Positions 7,129 to 14,710 of a DNA stretch of 22,680 nt are shown piece after piece. Source of the DNA: Lachnospiraceae bacterium (GTDB taxonomy: Bacteria > Bacillota_A > Clostridia > Lachnospirales > Lachnospiraceae); the NCBI GenBank assembly GCA_009774465.1, contig VSNT01000066.1:1-22680 (forward strand), read 5' to 3'. A program made the position numbers and the translations under genes. Below the pieces are notes generated by a model. The model did not search any database. It was not told the origin of the DNA and saw only the letters and a list, made by a program, of their open reading frames with translations. Each line of letters starts with the position of its first letter. The stretch's first letter is position 1.

Positions 7129-7167
7129 ACTGATCTCTGCTTCAGAATACTTATCCGTAATCTTCCA

Positions 7168-7764
7168 TCACTCCTTCCATTTCAAACGGGCTGATGCATT
7201 TTTATCTCTGATGGAAAAAATCACTTCCGCCTCATACTGATACCCCATATAGGCAGCTCTCATAAAATTTTCTTCATTTATTTTCTGATCATGTTCCTTA
7301 TTCAACGGCCAGCTCACCACACCTCCTGCCAGATACTCTTTTTCCTGAAGCAGAAGACAAAACTCTTCCATCCGTTCCTTTTTGTTGAATGAACCGTCTT
7401 TTACATATAGATAAATTCTTACCATCGCCCATGAGTTCTTCAAAAATTCCTCTATCTTCATATCTGCGGAAGTATCTTCCGGAAATACCATTTCAGGTAT
7501 TTTATAAAATACCCTGCACTCTCCAAAAACCGATTCTGCCAGGTCCTTAATATGCCGCTCTATCTGTCCCCTTAAAAGGTATGCCAAATAATTGTCCTGA
7601 TAAAAGCACCTGCCATCCTTCCATACTTTCCTGACCAAAATACCATCCGACTTAACTTTACCGCCTTTTACCTTAATCATGGAATATTCCTTGCCATGCT
7701 GTCCCCCATAAGGTTCCGGTTCGGTAAAGGTTTCCCCATATTTTTTCTCCATGTATTCCAACAT
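7168..7764 (-). CDS. Unrecognised 198-aa protein, immunity or accessory candidate
   Basis: Begins MLEYMEKKYGETFTEPEPYG; a central segment reads DNYLAYLLRGQIERHIKDLA and the end is mixed alpha/beta. No signal peptide, membrane helix or known catalytic motif is seen. The start at 7764 has GAGGGTG about ten bases upstream. It lies directly before the lipase gene: its last codons contain the AAGGAG that appears to serve the lipase, so expression is tightly coupled. In type VII toxin loci the gene beside the toxin is often its immunity protein or a targeting partner, so either is plausible. I know of no proof for this family. Confidence 0.7.
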   Translation of the reverse strand: MLEYMEKKYGETFTEPEPYGGQHGKEYSMIKVKGGKVKSDGILVRKVWKDGRCFYQDNYLAYLLRGQIERHIKDLAESVFGECRVFYKIPEMVFPEDTSADMKIEEFLKNSWAMVRIYLYVKDGSFNKKERMEEFCLLLQEKEYLAGGVVSWPLNKEHDQKINEENFMRAAYMGYQYEAEVIFSIRDKNASARLKWKE

Positions 7765-7796
7765 TCAACTTTCACCCTCTCTTTCCAAATGAAGGC

Positions 7797-7846
7797 AAAG
7801 GCTGCCAGGCGCTATGCAAACAATTCCCATCCACATGGCAGCCTTT
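7797..7846. terminator. Intra-operon inverted repeat between WXG100 and effector genes
   Basis: AAAGGCTGCC (7797-7806) pairs with GGCAGCCTTT (7837-7846) around a 30-base loop. A clean T-run follows only on the plus strand. On the transcribed minus strand the stem is followed by a broken U-tract (CCTTTGCCTTC). It may partly terminate or stabilise the upstream esx-like mRNA so that effector genes are expressed at lower levels. Confidence 0.5.
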
Positions 7847-7851
7847 TTTAA

Positions 7852-8166
7852 CTAAACCACAATATTGGCATTTAATCCTGCTCCCTGTTGAGTGCTTCCT
7901 TCCTCAGCCTTCTGATAGTGGGCTGCCATTTCCTGCAGGTCGTTTACATGCTCCTGTACCATCCGATGGAGCCTGTCCATGTCATTTTGCAGGGAATGAA
8001 ACTTATTTCCGTAAGCAGAAGCTGCCTCTCCCTGCCAGATGCTTTTCATACTCTGCACCTGCTCCATCATCTCTCCGGTCAGATGCTTAATCTGGGTGCC
8101 TGCCTGCGAAAATTCTCCTGATGTCTGTATCAGCTTTTCCGGTGTTACCTTTAAAATGCCTTCCAT
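7852..8166 (-). CDS. WXG100-family protein, canonical (WQG)
   Basis: 104 residues forming a helical hairpin with WQG in SIWQGEAASAYG at the turn and HYQKAEE near the C-terminus (Y-x-x-x-E export-type motif). This is the standard EsxA/ESAT-6 layout, secreted as folded dimers by EssC-type ATPases. Start ATG 8166 has GGAGGA nine bases upstream. It is the last of five tandem WXG100-like genes. With the neighbouring WEG protein it is the best candidate for the main secreted Esx substrate. Confidence 0.93.
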   Translation of the reverse strand: MEGILKVTPEKLIQTSGEFSQAGTQIKHLTGEMMEQVQSMKSIWQGEAASAYGNKFHSLQNDMDRLHRMVQEHVNDLQEMAAHYQKAEEGSTQQGAGLNANIVV

Positions 8167-8184
8167 AAATCGTTCCTCCTATGT

Positions 8185-8484
8185 TTAATATTTTCTTGCT
8201 GCAGCAATTTCTCTGTTTCTGTTTTCCGCCTGTTCATACCTGTTTGCAATTTCCAAAAGCGCCTGAATATATCTTTCGATTAACAAAATAAAGGCATCCA
8301 TCTGCTGCCGGTCTCGTAAAAACGCCTGATGAAAGGCATCCTTTGCCTGTCCTTCCCACATACTGCAAAGAGACGCTTCCTGTTCTCCCAACTGTGATGC
8401 ACGGGCCTTAAACTGACTGTTCAAATCAGAAAGCCGCCCTGCCTTACTTCTTAAATCTGATGATGTTACCTGAAAATATGCCAT
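8185..8484 (-). CDS. WXG100-family protein, canonical (WEG)
   Basis: 99 residues. WEG in SMWEGQAKDAFHQAF sits between two long helices, and RYEQAEN supplies the C-terminal Y-x-x-x-E-like signal. N-terminus FQVTSSDLRSKAGRLSDL is typical of the family. AGAGGT precedes ATG 8484. It is 18 bases upstream of the next Esx-like gene, so the pair may make a heterodimer, the usual arrangement for adjacent WXG100 genes. Confidence 0.93.
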   Translation of the reverse strand: MAYFQVTSSDLRSKAGRLSDLNSQFKARASQLGEQEASLCSMWEGQAKDAFHQAFLRDRQQMDAFILLIERYIQALLEIANRYEQAENRNREIAAARKY

Positions 8485-8531
8485 ATTTACCTCTTTTCTG
8501 TGCTAACTGCTGCACTTTTTTCTGAATTCTG

Positions 8532-8840
8532 TTAATAGTTTCTTGTAAATGCAAGACGTGCATTAAAAATTTCCTGTTGATACATTTTTTCCGCCTGCTC
8601 TTCCATTTCTTCCGCCAGAAAATTTAAACGTTCTGTCTCTTCCAACAACATGGATACAATTTTCACCTCCTTTCCTGTCAAAACATCTGCACATTCACTG
8701 TTCCAGTCCGTCTGAATGCTGTTGATAATCTGCATCATCTCCTCCCCGGCCAGAGTGCTTAATTTTCTTTTCAATTCCTTAATGCGGGATGCCAGACTCA
8801 TGATTTCCTTAAAATGTAATTCAATTGTTTGTGATTGCAT
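8532..8840 (-). CDS. WXG100-like protein, degenerate motif (WNS)
   Basis: 102 residues, almost entirely helical, with DWNSECADVL where WXG would be: the Trp is kept and the Gly is replaced by Ser. A late tyrosine (MYQQE) fits the export motif position. ATG 8840 lies inside the previous gene (20-base overlap), which indicates translational coupling and likely pairing of the two products. GGGG about ten bases upstream is the ribosome site. Confidence 0.8.
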   Translation of the reverse strand: MQSQTIELHFKEIMSLASRIKELKRKLSTLAGEEMMQIINSIQTDWNSECADVLTGKEVKIVSMLLEETERLNFLAEEMEEQAEKMYQQEIFNARLAFTRNY

Positions 8841-9126
8841 TCTTGTTTTCCCCTTCCGCCTGATTATAGAGCTGAATAATCTGTGTAAGCTTTTGCAGAT
8901 GTGACTTTAATTGTTTCAGGCTGACTTCCGCCTGTTCCTGCAGGCTGCTTTGCCTGCCTGTTACAGTTTCTGCCGGCTTTCCCACAAAAAACTGTTCCAG
9001 TCTTCCCATGAATTCATTCATCTCTGAAAATAAAGCTTCTATCTGACCAGATAAATCAATCCACTCTTCCTGCATTTTTCTTAATTCACCGGTGGTTATC
9101 TTTATTTTTTCCGCCATATACTTCAC
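8821..9126 (-). CDS. WXG100-like protein, degenerate motif (FVG)
   Basis: 101 residues from GTG 9126; ATG 9117 (MAEKIKITTGELRKMQEEW) is the alternative start, with GGGAG placed ambiguously between them. Two helices flank FFVGKPAETV, so Phe replaces the Trp of WXG. The tail LYNQAEGEN retains the Y-x-x-x-E-like motif. It overlaps the next gene by 20 bases. Family membership rests on length, the helix-turn-helix pattern and the neighbours. Confidence 0.75.
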   Translation of the reverse strand: MKYMAEKIKITTGELRKMQEEWIDLSGQIEALFSEMNEFMGRLEQFFVGKPAETVTGRQSSLQEQAEVSLKQLKSHLQKLTQIIQLYNQAEGENKNAITNN

Positions 9127-9152
9127 TTTTCTCCCATCTGTCTGCTAAAATC

Positions 9153-9449
9153 CTATCCGCAGTTTTTTGCCTCAGCAATCAATTTCATCTCCAGATCCGC
9201 CAGACTTTTTCCCAGCCTTCCCACATCTGCAACGCACTTATTTATTTCTGTAAGCTGTGCCTTTACATCATTAATTCTCTCTATATATTCCTTTCTCCAC
9301 ACTTCCCCGGCACCGCTTTCCCAGATTGCACTCAGGGCTTCCCCTTCCGTTGCCATTACATCAAGCAAGTCCCCGGCTTTTGTAAGTTTTTGCTCCATTT
9401 CATCCAGCCACTGATTGACAGCATCTGCCTTAAGCTGTATATTCCACAT
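9153..9449 (-). CDS. WXG100-like protein, first of five (WES-G)
   Basis: 98 residues from ATG 9449, chosen because AGGAAAGG lies about eight bases upstream; a longer GTG form at 9482 has no ribosome site. The sequence is helical, with AIWESGAGEVW at the turn (W-x-x-G rather than WXG). No clear C-terminal Y-x-x-x-D/E is seen; it ends in AEAKNCG. It follows the YukD gene by about 35 bases. It may be a structural partner or chaperone for the other Esx-like proteins. Confidence 0.75.
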   Translation of the reverse strand: MWNIQLKADAVNQWLDEMEQKLTKAGDLLDVMATEGEALSAIWESGAGEVWRKEYIERINDVKAQLTEINKCVADVGRLGKSLADLEMKLIAEAKNCG

Positions 9450-9484
9450 TTTCTTATGCCTTTCCTGTATTATTTTTCTCACTT

Positions 9485-9736
9485 TTAAAATAAGACCAGC
9501 CGGTCGCCAGCCCTCACTCCCTGCTGCCTTAAACTTAAATTTCTTTCAAGAAGCTTTTCCTGTCCTAAAACATAAAGGCACATTTCCCTGTTATTTTTAC
9601 AAATCAGATTCTCCTGCTTCGCCGCCAGCAGAGAAATATCCTCAATAACCTTTTCAACTTCCATTTCCTCATTCAGTTCAAAATCAAGTACTCGATCCAG
9701 CATGGGAATCTGTACATCCACCAGTATCACACCCAT
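9485..9736 (-). CDS. yukD: YukD/EsaB ubiquitin-like protein
   Basis: 83 residues with the YukD beta-grasp pattern: an N-terminal strand (ILVDVQIPMLDRVLDFELN), a central helix and the ending RQQGVRAGDRLVLF, typical of the family. YukD/EsaB proteins are small accessory or regulatory parts of Firmicute type VII systems and are not conjugated like ubiquitin. The ATG at 9736 is preceded by AAGGAAAAGGAGA. It sits 17 bases after EssC, confirming a type VII locus. Confidence 0.88.
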   Translation of the reverse strand: MGVILVDVQIPMLDRVLDFELNEEMEVEKVIEDISLLAAKQENLICKNNREMCLYVLGQEKLLERNLSLRQQGVRAGDRLVLF

Positions 9737-9753
9737 TCTCCTTTTCCTTTTCT

Positions 9754-12700
9754 TTAATGACTGCTGCCAAGGTCAAATATCGGAAGCAAAAGCTTTCTTG
9801 TTCTACAGCCTGCACCTTCCTTAAAATAACCAATTCCAGGCGGCAGACTCTTATTTTGATATGTATAGCCTAAATCATCAAAGTCAAATATTCTTTGCAG
9901 CGCCACATTGCCGCCTAAGCATATACCTTGCTGATGCCTGGCTGCTTCTCTGAAAAAAGTAGTTCCTGCCGACTCCATACCCTGCACCGGATTATAAATT
10001 CCTGCCAAAAGTAAGCCCTTTTTTTCTCCCCGTGCAATTTGTTCCCAAAAGACAATTTTTTCTTCCCTCTTTTCTCCAAAGCCATAAATGAAATGGCATA
10101 AGCTATCCAAATCACTTACAAATATTCCTGTTTTCACTTTCGTTATTTCCTGCCTGTTTTCCTGTCTCCTTTCCTGAAATTTATTTTCCTGCAGCCCGTT
10201 TTTCTGCAGTTCATTTTCTTCATCTGCCAAAACCGTTTCCATCCAGTCAATCATTTTTTCCCTATTGCCTAAGTAGATCACTTCATCTCTTCCCTCCAGG
10301 TGCCCAAGCCGCCTCTTTTCATCTATAACAACCGCCCTGCCTCCAAGCTTTAAAAAACCTTCCGCCATACAGCTTAATAAGGTTGTCCGTCCGGTTTTCT
10401 CCTTTCCTACAATCAGAAACACGGTTTCCTCTTTTATTGAAATGTCACAGACATCTCCTGTTTCAAAGCAATAACCAACAGGAATTTTATTTTCTTTTTC
10501 TTTACAGGCCTTTAAAAGGATGGAAGCCACAGGCTTTGCAGGCAAAAATGGAAGCTTGTCCGGCAAAAAAACTCCCTTTATTTTCAATGCATCTGTTTTT
10601 TCTTTTCCCGCTTTTTCAATTAAATGAATCCGCTCATAATCTTCCTTTTCTCCAAACACAACCACTCCCTGAAATTCAAGCACATCTCCTTTAACTTTGC
10701 ACAATCCTCTGCCCTTTGTATTTTCTTTTGGCAAAACAGAAAGGTAATATTGTCTTAAAATATCTCCATATTGAAAGCGGTCGCCCATTTCCAGCGCTGC
10801 TGTGACTTTGATCTTACCAAAAATCCTGTTTCCAACTTCACCCACTGCTGCCATTGTTAAAATCACAAAAATCCCAAGACCGATTCCCTCCGAGACAAGT
10901 TTTAAAATAAACTCCTCCTGCTTTTCATTCAATTCCTTTCCAAAGCTTCCATAATTATCAATTATCAGAAAAATATAAGGCAAAGGCTCTTTACTACTTT
11001 TGTTAAACTGCTGGCATCCAATACCGGATAACTGCTTTCTGCGGCGGTCAATAATCTGTTCCAAATGGTAAAAAAAGATCTCTTTATTTTCCTCATCCTT
11101 AAGAATCCCCAGGCATCCCGGCATATGGTAAAAACATGCAAAACTTTCCTGCCACATGGATACCGCCAGAACCTGCACCTGATCAGGTGAATATTCCAGG
11201 CAAAGCTGCCATAGAATGGTCTGTAAAAAAGTGGTTTTACCTGTTGCCGCCCCACCGCAGACCGCCAGATGCCCCTGAACCAGAGGTTGATAATCAAACA
11301 GTATTTGCTGCTGTCTTTCCGGATCGTCGCATAAACCAAGCCTTAAGCAGATTCCTTCTTTTTCCTTCGGTATCCTTAAACTCTCCAGGGAAATCATATC
11401 AGGAAGTTCCGGCAGCCAAAGCTGGGAAGCGCCTTTGTAGTGAAATTTCTTTGCAGTCTCCACCACATAATTGGTTAATACCTGTACTTGATTTTGTTCC
11501 TCCAATGGCGGAATTTCACTCTCAGGCTCTGTTCTTTTCCCTGTATTTGATAAAAGTACTGCCCCTTTTTCGTGCTTTACACCTTCTCTGTAAGCTCCAC
11601 CACAATATCCGGTCTGAAACAGCTCATAATATTCCTGATTTCCTATTTGAATATAGCACTGACCTGCGCTGGTCAACATGGCTGCGTCTCCGTTTTTCAG
11701 CATATCCATGCTGTCCTGCTTATCCTGAACCTTAAGGCATAAGCGGAATCTTGCATTGCTCCAGATCTTGTCATCCACCGTTCCGGCTGGCTTTTGCGTG
11801 GCAAGAATTAAATGTACCCCCAGACTCCTTCCCACCTGCGCCAGTGAAATTATCTCCTGCATGAATTCCGGCTCTTCCTTCTTAAGCTCTGCAAATTCAT
11901 CTACCACCAGAATTAAATGAGGCATAGGCTCATTCACCTTTCCCTCCCTGTAAAGTCTGGTATATCCATCAATGTGATTTACCTGAAATTCACTGAATAA
12001 TTTCTGTCTTCGTCTGTTTTCGCTTGCAATAGCCGACATGGCTCTTTTGATTTGTTTTCCTGATAAATTAGATATCACTCCCGCGCAATGGGGAAGCTCT
12101 TTTATGATGGTTCCGGTACCGCCGCCTTTATAGTCGATTAAAAAGAAATTTACATCCTCAGGACTATAGTATACCGCCATAGATAATAAATAAGTTTGTA
12201 AAAGTTCACTTTTTCCGGAACCGGTTGTTCCTGCAATCAGACCATGAGGACCGTGAAATTTTTCATGAACATCCAGGCTGACTAAATTTCCTCCCGCCCC
12301 ACGCCCAACAGGAACTTTCATTCTCTCTTCCGGTCTGGCTCTTTTCCACCTGCCCCCACTGTCAAGTTCTTTTACTGTGCTGCATCCATACAATTCTAAA
12401 AAGCCAACCTTTTCAGGCAGAATTCCCCCTTCCTCTATTTCTCTTACCCGTAATCCGGTAATCCTTCTCACATACCTTTGTGCTTGCGCAATACTGCAGG
12501 TATCCAAACGAAACCTTTGCCTTGGTAAATGGTCATAGTTTAAATTTCTCATCTCCCCAAACTGCTCTTTTTTTGTCAATAAAAAGCGGCAGCTTTTGGG
12601 AAGCATTTCCCTTGAAGTGTCTACAAAAACCACACTAACCGGGTAAATTTCATTTGCTTTTGTAATGCACTGGTATAACACTTCTCCCATAATCAGATCT

Positions 12701-14325
12701 TTATCCATCACCAGAATCACATACCAGGGAACACTTGCTTCTTTTCTCTCCTGCGTCATTTCCTTTACCAGCTCTTTGGTAAGCTCCGGCAGAATTTCTC
12801 CGGCTTCCTTTTCATTACCTGCCAAAAATCTGGTTTTTCGATCTCTGGACCAGCAGTGGGGAATCCATTTCAGACACTGGGCTATTCTGCTGTCTGTTTT
12901 TCGCCTTTCCTGATAAAAATAAGCGATCTTAACCTCCGTATAGCAGTGGCAGGCTATAAGCTGCAAAAGCAGTGGAAGAAGCAGCTCCATCTGTTCACCC
13001 TTTTCGTCACCCACAAGTCCAATCTGCCGGTTTTCAAACAGATCAATTCCTACGGGTACCTGTGGCAGCACTGCAAATTCTGCTGCCAGCTCTCTGGCTT
13101 TTTCCGAAAGCTTTCCCGGTAGAATTCCTTTTACTCCTCCTGCTGATTTTATCTGCATTTGAAAAGCAGTTTCTCCTGTTCCCAGCCTGAAAAACAGAAA
13201 ATCTTTCTGCCGAAAGTAGCGGTTCCATAATACAACTGCCTTGTCCTTACCCATAGAAACCAGTTCCTGCACCCCGGGATACCGCAGCTCTAAAATCCGC
13301 CTGTTTTCCCTTTGACAGCCTGCCAGATATTTTTCCATTTCTGCCAGGTATTCCAGATACTGCCGCTCTTTTTCCCTGTTTTCCCGCTTTTTGCTGTACC
13401 TGGAATATCCATGATTTACCAGTCCCCAGAAAACACTGATTAGAGCTGCGGCGCCGCTCATTGCAATAGACATGGCATAAAAGCCGCCTCCTGTTTCCCC
13501 CATATACCGGCTGCTAAGCTGTGCCATAAGAAGCATGGGAAGCACCATAGTCAGCGCAGGCCCAAGGCTTAAAAGCAGTGGCTGATAAGGCGCCAAAGCA
13601 GGCCTGTCCGGCATAATTAATTCTATTTCCCCGTTACAAAGCGCTTCCTCATGTCCCTGGCTTCGTTCAATCAAATAATTATCTTTTATCACGCTTTCAA
13701 ATTTTCTGTTTCCTGCCGGAGCTACACTGCATCCGGCAGCACGGACAACTCCGCAAAAGGCACTGCAAATAATCAGCTCCTTAAGAATAAGCAGATGCAG
13801 CCCATAAATGTCCACTCTATCTCCCGTACACAACTTCTTTTCTCCTTTGACAGCTTTTTCATTTACATAAACCCCTTCCTGCGTAGTGTATAAAAATAAT
13901 TCTTTCTGCTCTTTACAGGTAATCTGCGCATGCACCCCTTTGATTAAGGAGGAAAACTCGTAAAACACCGGATTAACATACGCAGTTCCAATTTGAATAC
14001 ACTCTCCTGTCTTCATAAATATCTTGTCTGCCGGCTTAAGAACTTCTATTGTTTCAGAAAGGAAAAGCAGTAGTTTTTCTTTTTCTTTGGTAAAGTAAAC
14101 CACAGGAGCCTGTCTGCTCAACATCTTGCCGCCAGCCGACCATTCATCTCCACAAACGGTAAGGGTAATTTCCTCATCTGATACAAAACCGGTATCAGCC
14201 CTGTCTAAAAAAAACGTATAATTTCCCTCTGGCTGTTCCGGCAGTTTTTTTCTGAAACAGGTACTGCTGCATAAAATCAATAAAAACCTGACTTTAGAAA
14301 CAATATGTTCTTTATCTAAAGACAT
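9754..14325 (-). CDS. essC: EssC-type FHA/FtsK-SpoIIIE triple-ATPase of type VII secretion
   Basis: 1523 residues, the usual EssC length. The N-terminus has two FHA-like regions (about 1-95 and 100-180). Two membrane helices follow at about 250-270 and 281-303. ATPase D1 has a complete Walker A GTTGSGKS (699-706) and Walker B ILVVDE (805-810). D2 has GGAATGKT (1024-1031) and Walker B FLIID (1119-1123). D3 is degenerate: GKEKTGRTT (about 1307-1315) carries Arg in place of the Walker lysine. EssC recognises Esx substrates and drives export across the membrane. ATG 14325 has GGAGG seven bases upstream. Unusually, it is the first gene of its operon rather than the last of the core set. Confidence 0.96.
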   Translation of the reverse strand: MSLDKEHIVSKVRFLLILCSSTCFRKKLPEQPEGNYTFFLDRADTGFVSDEEITLTVCGDEWSAGGKMLSRQAPVVYFTKEKEKLLLFLSETIEVLKPADKIFMKTGECIQIGTAYVNPVFYEFSSLIKGVHAQITCKEQKELFLYTTQEGVYVNEKAVKGEKKLCTGDRVDIYGLHLLILKELIICSAFCGVVRAAGCSVAPAGNRKFESVIKDNYLIERSQGHEEALCNGEIELIMPDRPALAPYQPLLLSLGPALTMVLPMLLMAQLSSRYMGETGGGFYAMSIAMSGAAALISVFWGLVNHGYSRYSKKRENREKERQYLEYLAEMEKYLAGCQRENRRILELRYPGVQELVSMGKDKAVVLWNRYFRQKDFLFFRLGTGETAFQMQIKSAGGVKGILPGKLSEKARELAAEFAVLPQVPVGIDLFENRQIGLVGDEKGEQMELLLPLLLQLIACHCYTEVKIAYFYQERRKTDSRIAQCLKWIPHCWSRDRKTRFLAGNEKEAGEILPELTKELVKEMTQERKEASVPWYVILVMDKDLIMGEVLYQCITKANEIYPVSVVFVDTSREMLPKSCRFLLTKKEQFGEMRNLNYDHLPRQRFRLDTCSIAQAQRYVRRITGLRVREIEEGGILPEKVGFLELYGCSTVKELDSGGRWKRARPEERMKVPVGRGAGGNLVSLDVHEKFHGPHGLIAGTTGSGKSELLQTYLLSMAVYYSPEDVNFFLIDYKGGGTGTIIKELPHCAGVISNLSGKQIKRAMSAIASENRRRQKLFSEFQVNHIDGYTRLYREGKVNEPMPHLILVVDEFAELKKEEPEFMQEIISLAQVGRSLGVHLILATQKPAGTVDDKIWSNARFRLCLKVQDKQDSMDMLKNGDAAMLTSAGQCYIQIGNQEYYELFQTGYCGGAYREGVKHEKGAVLLSNTGKRTEPESEIPPLEEQNQVQVLTNYVVETAKKFHYKGASQLWLPELPDMISLESLRIPKEKEGICLRLGLCDDPERQQQILFDYQPLVQGHLAVCGGAATGKTTFLQTILWQLCLEYSPDQVQVLAVSMWQESFACFYHMPGCLGILKDEENKEIFFYHLEQIIDRRRKQLSGIGCQQFNKSSKEPLPYIFLIIDNYGSFGKELNEKQEEFILKLVSEGIGLGIFVILTMAAVGEVGNRIFGKIKVTAALEMGDRFQYGDILRQYYLSVLPKENTKGRGLCKVKGDVLEFQGVVVFGEKEDYERIHLIEKAGKEKTDALKIKGVFLPDKLPFLPAKPVASILLKACKEKENKIPVGYCFETGDVCDISIKEETVFLIVGKEKTGRTTLLSCMAEGFLKLGGRAVVIDEKRRLGHLEGRDEVIYLGNREKMIDWMETVLADEENELQKNGLQENKFQERRQENRQEITKVKTGIFVSDLDSLCHFIYGFGEKREEKIVFWEQIARGEKKGLLLAGIYNPVQGMESAGTTFFREAARHQQGICLGGNVALQRIFDFDDLGYTYQNKSLPPGIGYFKEGAGCRTRKLLLPIFDLGSSH

Positions 14326-14440
14326 AAAACTACCTCCAATTTCATAAATTACTTATAAGAAAAATGGAAAATTTCGAAGCTTAAAAGAATTAAGAATACT
14401 TACAGATAACTTCTTTGATTCTATTTGAAAAGAAAAATTT

Positions 14441-14470
14441 ATTTCACAAACCATAAAAAGTTTGTGAAAT
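14441..14470. promoter_or_regulatory. Perfect dyad at the predicted start of the type VII operon
   Basis: ATTTCACAAAC and GTTTGTGAAAT are 11-base perfect arms separated by 8 bases. On the transcribed strand the dyad begins just after the -10 box, so the expected start site falls inside the first arm. That placement favours a DNA operator over an RNA hairpin, although AAATTTTTCTTTTC follows and could act as an attenuator if transcription began earlier. Confidence 0.6.
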
Positions 14471-14471
14471 A

Positions 14472-14500
14472 AACATATCAGATCTATGATATTGTGTCAA
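14472..14500 (-). promoter_or_regulatory. Promoter of the type VII secretion operon
   Basis: Minus strand: consensus -35 TTGACA (14495-14500), a 17-base spacer and extended -10 TGATATGTT (hexamer 14472-14477). Predicted start is near 14465, giving a 5' UTR of about 140 bases before essC. Confidence 0.7.
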
Positions 14501-14527
14501 TAAGTTTATAAAAAATTTATATATTAC

Positions 14528-14691
14528 CAGTTCAGCCATAAAAATGTAACAAATGTGCCTGGGTGCTTGCACATAGAGCACATTTGTTACATTTTTATGA
14601 GCGGAACGCCCTCAAATGAAATAAAAGATGCGCTGCGGATGCAGCGACGGATGCGAAGCAGACGCTTTTATGAATGTTGAGGGCCGAACTG
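14528..14691. repeat. Structured inverted-repeat element, multi-branched
   Basis: Outer arms CAGTTCAGCC (14528-14537) and GGCCGAACTG (14682-14691) pair at nine of ten positions. Inside lie a perfect 22-base inverted repeat (14537-14558 with 14578-14599, 19-base loop) and a second branch: GCCCTCAA (14608-14615) with TTGAGGGC (14677-14684), ATAAAAG/CTTTTAT, and CGCTGC/GCAGCG. It fills the gap between the ZIP gene's 3' end and the type VII promoter. It may terminate the ZIP transcript or be a small non-autonomous palindromic element; no target-site duplication is visible. Confidence 0.6.
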
Positions 14692-14710
14692 TTGCCGGCG
14701 CACTAATATT

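Noticed and set aside
9450..9482. GTG start extending the first WXG100-like gene
   Set aside because: No ribosome site before the GTG; ATG 9449 has AGGAAAGG.
11136..11735. 199-aa plus-strand frame inside essC
   Set aside because: Shadow of the strongly supported EssC coding frame, with no family features.
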